A DNA stretch of 27,829 bases. It comes from an uncultured Lachnospiraceae bacterium (GTDB lineage Bacteria; Bacillota; Clostridia; Lachnospirales; Lachnospiraceae). The translations under genes were made by a program, and so were the position numbers. Numbering within the stretch: the stretch's first letter is position 1; the number at the start of each line of letters is the position of its first letter. The notes under the pieces were generated by a model, which saw only the letters and a program-made list of their open reading frames with translations, was not told the DNA's origin and did no database searches. This document shows, piece after piece, positions 22,551 to 27,829 of the stretch. The DNA lies in assembly GCA_910588535.1 (NCBI GenBank), contig CAJUOO010000046.1, positions 1 through 27,829 on the forward strand, given 5' to 3'.

Positions 22551-23216
22551 ATGGATATTCTCATTGTTGAGGACAACAAGGAGCTTGCCGATCTGCTGTG
22601 TGATTTTCTCCGTGCGGAAAATTATACAGTATCGGCGGTTCAAACAGCCGAAGAAGCCTTGCTGCTGTACGAAAGATACGGCGCAAGGCTTGTCGTGCTT
22701 GATATCATGCTGCCCGACAGGGACGGATTTTATGTTCTGGAAAAAATCCGCAGGTCAAGCAACACGCCCGTACTGATTGTAAGTGCGAAAACGGAAAAAG
22801 AAGACAAGCTGAACGGACTGAATCTCGGCGCAGACGACTATATAGAAAAGCCATATGATATTGATATTATGCTCGCAAAAATAAGCGGGATTTTTAAGCG
22901 ACGATACGCTCTTGACGAAATTACTGACGGCAATATACGCATAAATAAGGCGAGCCGTGCCGTTTACAAAAACGAAAAAGAACTCGAAATGACCGCGAAG
23001 GAATTTGAGCTGCTTCTGCTTTTAATGGAGAATAAGGGCAGGGCTTTAAGCAAGGAATACATTTTTGAACAGGTCTGGGGCAGCGACAGCTTTTCGGAAC
23101 AACAGACACTGACGGTACACATAAAATGGCTGCGGCAGAAAATAGAGGATGCCCCAAAAAATCCTAAAAAAATAGTTACTGTATGGGGAGTGGGTTATAG
23201 ATATGAAAGCATTTAA
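22551..23216 (+). CDS. OmpR-family response regulator
   Basis: A 221-residue regulator. The receiver domain (1-115) has the acidic pair E7/D8, phosphoacceptor D51 in VVLDIMLPDRDG and K100 in YIEKPYD. The C-terminal winged helix contains ELEMTAKEFELLLLLMENKG and TVHIKWLRQKIE, ending VWGVGYRYE. It starts 1 bp after the ATPase stop and its 3' end overlaps the kinase gene by 14 bp. It probably activates its own operon through the promoter near 19227. Confidence 0.95.
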   Translation: MDILIVEDNKELADLLCDFLRAENYTVSAVQTAEEALLLYERYGARLVVLDIMLPDRDGFYVLEKIRRSSNTPVLIVSAKTEKEDKLNGLNLGADDYIEKPYDIDIMLAKISGIFKRRYALDEITDGNIRINKASRAVYKNEKELEMTAKEFELLLLLMENKGRALSKEYIFEQVWGSDSFSEQQTLTVHIKWLRQKIEDAPKNPKKIVTVWGVGYRYESI

Positions 23217-24426
23217 TAGAATTTTCACGGCAGTTGCGGTTGCCATGATCCTATTGTTTGCTGTTATGAATATGATTCTTGCTGCCGACAAGACCGACGG
23301 CGGCAGACTATACCGCGTAGAGATAAGCCGTCTTGTTCGTGAAATAGAAGCGAATGGTTCTGTTGACATTTCCGAATGTGAGTATGTAACAAATATTGAG
23401 CGATATGGAGAAAAATTTTACAGCACGGACAGTGACTATATTATCTGTGAAATAGACGAAGAACTTTATCGATTTGATTACAATACAAACGGTTACTCCG
23501 AAAAAATGCTCTTTATAGGAATTGTAAATGTCGTTCTCGGCATTATGGTGATTTTATTCATTACGGTTATGCTTTATATAAAATTCGCAATTCTTGCGCC
23601 CTTTGAACATCTGAGTGACATTCCCTACGAGCTTTCAAAGGGTAATCTCACCATGCCGATAAAGGAAACGAAAAACCGTTTTTTCGGAAAGTTTCTTTGG
23701 GGGATTGATATTCTCCGTGAAACTATCGAACAACAAAAGCAGTATGAACTGGAAATGCAGAAAGAGAAGAAAACACTGCTGTTATCGCTCTCGCACGATA
23801 TTAAAACGCCGCTTTCCGCGATAAAATTGTACTCAGCAGCATTGTCGAAAAATTTATATTCGGACGCAGAAAAGCAGTACAAGATCGCTGAAAATATCAG
23901 CCAAAAAGCGGACGAGATCGAGGGCTATGTTTCGCAGATCATAATGGCTTCAAGAGAGGATTTCCTTAGTTTTGAAGTGAATATAAGTGAGTTTTATCTT
24001 TCAGAGCTTATCGCAAAAATCACGGAATATTATAAGGAAAAACTGGCGCTTATCAAAACAGAGCTTATTATGGGAGAATATAAAAATTGTCTGCTTTCGG
24101 GGGATTTGAGTAGGAGTGTTGAAGTGCTGCAAAATGTTATGGAAAATTCCCTCAAATACGGCGATGGCAGACGCGTGGAATTCATTTTCCCTGAGGACGA
24201 CGAATGTGTCCAAATTGCGATTACAAACGGCGGCTGTACGATCGGCGAGGATGATTTGCCACATATTTTCGAGAGCTTCTGGCGCGGTGCAAATGCGGAA
24301 AATATTCACGGCAGCGGGCTGGGTCTCTACATTTGCAGACAGCTTATGCGTAAGATGAACGGTGAGATTTTTGCACAGATCGACGATGACATTATCACTG
24401 TCACCATAGTTTTCGCAAGAGTGTAA
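23203..24426 (+). CDS. Sensor histidine kinase
   Basis: A 407-residue membrane kinase, partner of the preceding regulator. Helices lie at about 8-27 and 103-127 and flank a ~75-residue external loop. A HAMP-like linker follows, then the H box SLSHDIKTPLSAI with H198, N box QNVMENSLKYG (N311, N315), F region HIFESFWRG and G box GSGLGLYICRQLM. The short sensor loop is like that of kinases that listen to their ABC transporter rather than to a ligand directly. The gene overlaps the regulator gene (ATG inside its last codons). Codon use is like the two genes before it and unlike the next module. Confidence 0.94.
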   Translation: MKAFNRIFTAVAVAMILLFAVMNMILAADKTDGGRLYRVEISRLVREIEANGSVDISECEYVTNIERYGEKFYSTDSDYIICEIDEELYRFDYNTNGYSEKMLFIGIVNVVLGIMVILFITVMLYIKFAILAPFEHLSDIPYELSKGNLTMPIKETKNRFFGKFLWGIDILRETIEQQKQYELEMQKEKKTLLLSLSHDIKTPLSAIKLYSAALSKNLYSDAEKQYKIAENISQKADEIEGYVSQIIMASREDFLSFEVNISEFYLSELIAKITEYYKEKLALIKTELIMGEYKNCLLSGDLSRSVEVLQNVMENSLKYGDGRRVEFIFPEDDECVQIAITNGGCTIGEDDLPHIFESFWRGANAENIHGSGLGLYICRQLMRKMNGEIFAQIDDDIITVTIVFARV

Positions 24427-24561
24427 ATAGCTGAAAATGGAAAAAGTCATGTAAAGGATATGTAATTATATGCGAATCAATCAAACAAGAGAAATAGCTT
24501 ATTCTATGCTTTTGCTAGTATATTTCTATTTTTTTCCCTAGCTGGTTTCATCTATATGCTA

Positions 24562-24589
24562 TTGATTTTATAGAAATATATGATACACT
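24562..24589 (+). promoter_or_regulatory. Possible promoter of the second sensor/ABC module
   Basis: TTGATT at 24562-24567, 16-bp spacer, TACACT at 24584-24589, about 25 bp before the regulator start. The rest of the 188-bp gap is AT-rich, with no clear terminator. Confidence 0.35.
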
Positions 24590-24614
24590 TTTTGACGAAA
24601 GGGGAGATGAGAAA

Positions 24615-25286
24615 ATGATAGAAATATATTATATTGAGGATGATGAGACGATCGCGACAACTGTAAAAGAATATTTGAACCAGAAAGGATATAGTGTTTT
24701 TATATTTAAAACGTTGGAGAGCGGAAAGGAAGCATTTGAACATCATGTTCCAAGCATTGCACTAATTGACTGGAATATGCCAGATGGCAAGGGTGATGAG
24801 TTCTGTAGATGGTTGCGCAGCAAATGGGCCGAATTGCCTATTATTTTTCTTACTGTTAGAAATGATACTCGTGATATTATTTCTGGTTTTGAGAATGGGG
24901 CTGACGATTATGTGACAAAACCTTTTGAATTGGAGGTTCTTTGTTCTCGCATCTGTGCGCTTCTTCGCAGGGCAGGCAATGTACAGAGCCAGTATCTTTC
25001 CTGTGGTTTAGTATCTATTGATAAAAATAGGATGGCAGTTTTTTACCGTGAAGAAGAAATCGCTGTCAGTCAGGCAGAATATCAGCTTTTAGAGCTGTTG
25101 CTGCTAAATAAGGGGAAAACCATTACAAGGGAACAATTATTGACACAGATCTGGGACAACAATGGAAATTATGTCAATGATAACACATTGACTGTGACGA
25201 TGAAGCGGCTTCGAGAAAAACTTCATCATCCATCCTGTCTAAAGACCATACGCAGCTTTGGCTATCGCATGGAGGATGAGATATGA
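24615..25286 (+). CDS. OmpR-family response regulator
   Basis: A 223-residue regulator. The receiver has the acidic pocket E8, D9 and D10, phosphoacceptor D52 in LIDWNMPDG, and K102 in YVTKPFE. The winged helix shows AVSQAEYQLLELLLLNKGKT and TVTMKRLREKL, ending IRSFGYRME. GGGGAGATG lies before the ATG. Its stop overlaps the kinase start (ATGA at 25283). It is only distantly similar to the regulator at 22551 and uses the AT-richer codons of the host, so the two modules are not a recent duplication. Confidence 0.95.
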   Translation: MIEIYYIEDDETIATTVKEYLNQKGYSVFIFKTLESGKEAFEHHVPSIALIDWNMPDGKGDEFCRWLRSKWAELPIIFLTVRNDTRDIISGFENGADDYVTKPFELEVLCSRICALLRRAGNVQSQYLSCGLVSIDKNRMAVFYREEEIAVSQAEYQLLELLLLNKGKTITREQLLTQIWDNNGNYVNDNTLTVTMKRLREKLHHPSCLKTIRSFGYRMEDEI

Positions 25287-26461
25287 GCAAAAAGTCAGAT
25301 GGAAGAATAACGGTTATGTTTGTGTTATCTGTCAGTTTTATCACTGCCGCTGCTATTACACTGCTTCTTACCGTTTATTATCGGTATGAATGTTTTCAAA
25401 TATTGGGTGGATTTTGCGAAAAAATGATTCAAGAATATCCAGATTCCAGACAGTATATTTTTGAACAATTAAAAACGCAGGATTTCTATGTTGCGAATGG
25501 AAATAAAACTGTTTTATCTACTTTTGGCTACCATCCGTCAAGTTTGGATATGGCAGATACTATCGTTTTCTGGATGGCAGGTTTCGTTTTTTTGACAGGA
25601 AGTATTCTGTTTCTTTTTTCTTTCTGGTATTCGCATAGAAAGTCATCTGTCCGTATTCAAACATTGACAAATTATCTTGAGAAAATAAATTCAGGTGGTC
25701 AAGGGTTGCTTCTGGATACATCGGAAGATGAATTTTCCAGATTACAAGATGAGATATATAAAACTGTGACAACTCTGTACCAGACAAGAGATGCGGCGCT
25801 TGCGGCAAGGAATGATTTTGCAGAAAATCTCTCTAATATTGCACATCAGCTTAAGACGCCAATCACATCTATGTCTCTATCGGTTCAGATGGCGGAAGAA
25901 TACATGGGGAATCTCCATGTCCACGAGATAAAGCGACAGATAGAAAGATTGACTTATCTAGAAGAAGCATTACTTCTGTTATCCCGTATGGATGCGGGAA
26001 CACTTATATTTGACAGAAAACCTACAGATGTGTTTACTTTGCTTACGCTGGCATCTGATAATTTATATGAGCTGTTTAAACAGAAGAGTATATGGATAGA
26101 AATTCCAGAAAATGGTGAAATAAATATTACAGTGGATTTGGACTGGACGATGGAAGCCATTATAAATCTTATGAAGAATTGCATAGAAGCATCGGAATCT
26201 GGAACTACCATTCACTGTTCTTACGAACAAAATCCACTCTATGTGCAGATAAGGATATGGGATGAGGGGCGCGGGTTTGAAAAAGAGGACCTTCCTCATC
26301 TGTTTGAGCGGTTCTATCGAGGAAAAAGGGCAAAAGATACTGGAGTTGGAATCGGTCTTTCCCTTTCCAAAGCAATTATTGAAAGGCAAGATGGAATTAT
26401 CCGTGCATGTAATCTTTCCGAGGGTGGGGCCTGCTTTGAAATCCGTTTCTACAGTCACTGA
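25283..26461 (+). CDS. Sensor histidine kinase
   Basis: A 392-residue membrane kinase. Helices lie at about 9-32 and 93-116, with a ~60-residue external loop between. H box is SNIAHQLKTPITSM with H188, N box NLMKNCIEAS, F region HLFERFYRG and G box GVGIGLSLSKAIIER. It is translationally coupled to the regulator and followed 100 bp later by an ABC ATPase gene. The order regulator, kinase, ATPase, permease is common in Firmicutes peptide-resistance modules. Confidence 0.94.
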   Translation: MSKKSDGRITVMFVLSVSFITAAAITLLLTVYYRYECFQILGGFCEKMIQEYPDSRQYIFEQLKTQDFYVANGNKTVLSTFGYHPSSLDMADTIVFWMAGFVFLTGSILFLFSFWYSHRKSSVRIQTLTNYLEKINSGGQGLLLDTSEDEFSRLQDEIYKTVTTLYQTRDAALAARNDFAENLSNIAHQLKTPITSMSLSVQMAEEYMGNLHVHEIKRQIERLTYLEEALLLLSRMDAGTLIFDRKPTDVFTLLTLASDNLYELFKQKSIWIEIPENGEINITVDLDWTMEAIINLMKNCIEASESGTTIHCSYEQNPLYVQIRIWDEGRGFEKEDLPHLFERFYRGKRAKDTGVGIGLSLSKAIIERQDGIIRACNLSEGGACFEIRFYSH

Positions 26462-26561
26462 GATGTCACTTTTCTCTGTTATAATAAAAGCGATTTGGCA
26501 GGGAATGAGTGAAGAGAAATTTCCATAAAACTGTGGAGAGAATAGAGGAGGATTTGACTGT

Positions 26562-27242
26562 ATGGAAATACTGAAATGTGATGGTATTAAAAAAGTATTT
26601 GGAAAGGGAGAGAATCAGGTTACTGCGCTAAATGGAATCAACCTGTCTATAGAAAAAGGGGAATTTGTTGCAATCGTAGGAGCATCGGGTTCTGGGAAAT
26701 CGACACTTCTGCATATTCTTGGCAGTGTGGACAAGCCTACATGCGGCACAGTAATGGTGGATGGTGTCGATATCGGCGGACTGAATATTACAGATGCCGC
26801 AATTTTCAGAAGAAGAAAGGTGGGCTTAGTCTATCAGTTTTATAATCTGATTCCCACTTTGACGGCGGAAAAAAATATCCTGATGCCTATGCTTCTTGAC
26901 AAGAGAACTCCCGATAAAGAATATTTTGAGTTGATTATAAGGACATTGGGAATAGCGGACAAACTGGAGAGTTTGCCAAGCCAGTTATCAGGAGGACAGC
27001 AGCAAAGGGTCGCGATTGCAAGATCCTTGATTTATCGCCCCGCCATCCTTTTGGCAGATGAACCGACAGGAAATCTTGATCAGAAAAATTCAAAGGAGAT
27101 TATTGATCTGTTAAAGTTGTCAAATCGTAATTTAAAACAGACGATCCTATTAATTACCCATGATGAAAAAATCGCGTTGGAAGCAGATCGTATTCTTACC
27201 ATAGAGGATGGGAAGATAGTCAGTGATCAGAAGCAGAGGTGA
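26562..27242 (+). CDS. ABC transporter ATP-binding protein
   Basis: A 226-residue ATPase with all motifs: Walker A GASGSGKST (40-48), Q-loop YQF, signature LSGGQQQRV (142-150), Walker B ILLADEPTGNLD and H-loop LITHD. AGAGGAGG precedes the ATG at good spacing. Its partner permease starts 5 bp after the stop. It belongs to the MacB/LolD/BceA group; substrate unknown, likely a peptide or lipid-linked compound given the adjacent kinase. Confidence 0.94.
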   Translation: MEILKCDGIKKVFGKGENQVTALNGINLSIEKGEFVAIVGASGSGKSTLLHILGSVDKPTCGTVMVDGVDIGGLNITDAAIFRRRKVGLVYQFYNLIPTLTAEKNILMPMLLDKRTPDKEYFELIIRTLGIADKLESLPSQLSGGQQQRVAIARSLIYRPAILLADEPTGNLDQKNSKEIIDLLKLSNRNLKQTILLITHDEKIALEADRILTIEDGKIVSDQKQR

Positions 27243-27247
27243 GTAGA

Positions 27248-27829
27248 ATGTGGAAGAACTATTCTAAGAGCTATATAAAAAATAATCGTGCATCCAGCAT
27301 GTCGATTGTGGCGGCAGCTTTTATCGCCACAATGTTTTTGTCTTTATTATGTAGTTTAGCCTATAATTTTTGGGTGTACGAGATTGAGAAAATTACTGTG
27401 GAGGAAGGTGACTGGCAGGGGCGCATTGTCTGTGAAAAATTTGATGAAGCTGATTTATCTATGGTACGCCAATTTGCAAATGTGGAAAAAGTGGTTCTCA
27501 ATAAGGAATTATCGAAATCGGACGAAATTGTGGTTGATATTTACTTTCAGAATATCCGCACCATTTATCGGGATATGCCATTGATTTTATCACAGCTTGG
27601 ATTGAAAGAGGAGGAGAGTCAGTATCATTCGCTGCTTTTATCCAGATATTTCATACATGATCCAGAGGATGCAGAACCCCCGCTGCTTTTGGCATTGTAT
27701 GTAGTGATATTGTTGATTGTTTCATTGGCATTGATCTTGATTATCCGAGGCTCTTTTGAGCTATCTATGAATGTCAGAATCCATCAGTTTGGTATTTTTT
27801 CCAGTATTGGGGCTACGCCGAGGCAGATC
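27248..27829 (+). CDS. FtsX-type ABC transporter permease, N-terminal part (cut by window end)
   Basis: The frame from ATG 27248 stays open to the last base (194 codons). It begins MWKNYSKSYIKNNRASSMSI, has a helix at about 19-42 (VAAAFIATMFLSLLCSLAY), an extracellular stretch, a second helix at about 147-168 (LLLALYVVILLIVSLALILI), and then the FtsX coupling motif FGIFSSIGATPRQI at the edge. AGAGGTGA just upstream, inside the end of the ATPase gene, is its ribosome site. It is the membrane partner of that ATPase. The rest lies beyond the window. Confidence 0.85.
   Translation, partial: MWKNYSKSYIKNNRASSMSIVAAAFIATMFLSLLCSLAYNFWVYEIEKITVEEGDWQGRIVCEKFDEADLSMVRQFANVEKVVLNKELSKSDEIVVDIYFQNIRTIYRDMPLILSQLGLKEEESQYHSLLLSRYFIHDPEDAEPPLLLALYVVILLIVSLALILIIRGSFELSMNVRIHQFGIFSSIGATPRQI

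Noticed and set aside
27384..27584. Plus-strand 66-residue frame near the window end
   Set aside because: It is out of frame with the FtsX-type permease that opens at 27248 and runs to the window edge with clear membrane helices.

Overview
The window looks like a low-to-mid GC Gram-positive anaerobe of the Clostridia, most plausibly a Lachnospiraceae-type gut bacterium. The grounds are strong AGGAGG-type ribosome sites, TTGACA/TATAAT-type promoters, a complete HPr/enzyme I pair next to a PTS sugar permease, an MCP, and two histidine kinase/response regulator/ABC transporter modules of the kind common in that family. No rRNA, tRNA, integrase, transposase or CRISPR array was seen.

Layout. (1) 1-600: the cut-off end of a dispersed palindromic repeat, a hairpin, and a small hydrophobic ORF of uncertain reality. 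(2) 670-5537: a tight two-gene operon. It encodes a coiled-coil protein whose C-terminus reads like a GrpE beta-domain, and a 1372-residue protein with an unrecognised N-terminal domain, a ~460-residue acidic repeat linker and a C-terminal Hsp70/actin-fold ATPase. This is the best candidate in the window for an undescribed system. (3) 5538-6135: no gene; composite repeat elements. (4) 6136-10050: an AraC regulator divergent from a glucose-superfamily PTS EIIBCA gene, followed by a Cof-type HAD phosphatase. (5) 10068-12316: promoter, HPr, enzyme I and terminator, i.e. the general PTS phosphorelay that would feed the EIIBCA. (6) 12469-17844: a MarR regulator, a membrane chemoreceptor, and two ArsA/Get3-like ATPases flanking a 77-residue unknown protein. 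(7) 17845-19400: two more repeat copies, an orphan 127-residue ORF behind a run of ten G, a structured intergenic segment, a further repeat copy, and a promoter with dyads leading into a decayed small gene. (8) 19401-24426: an FtsX-type ABC permease broken by a one-base frameshift, its ATPase, and an OmpR/kinase pair; codon use is more GC-rich than in the neighbours, which suggests transfer. (9) 24615-27829: a second OmpR/kinase/ABC module whose permease is cut by the window end.

How it fits together. Enzyme I and HPr would pass phosphate from PEP to EIIBCA, which imports and phosphorylates a sugar under AraC control. The two sensor/ABC modules resemble envelope-stress or antimicrobial-peptide resistance systems. 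The Hsp70-like protein probably uses the adjacent GrpE-like protein as a private nucleotide-exchange partner; its client or cellular role cannot be read from the sequence. A family of ~140-bp imperfect palindromes sits at the edges of the accessory segments. Its members share one core but carry two unrelated, internally complementary arm sequences.
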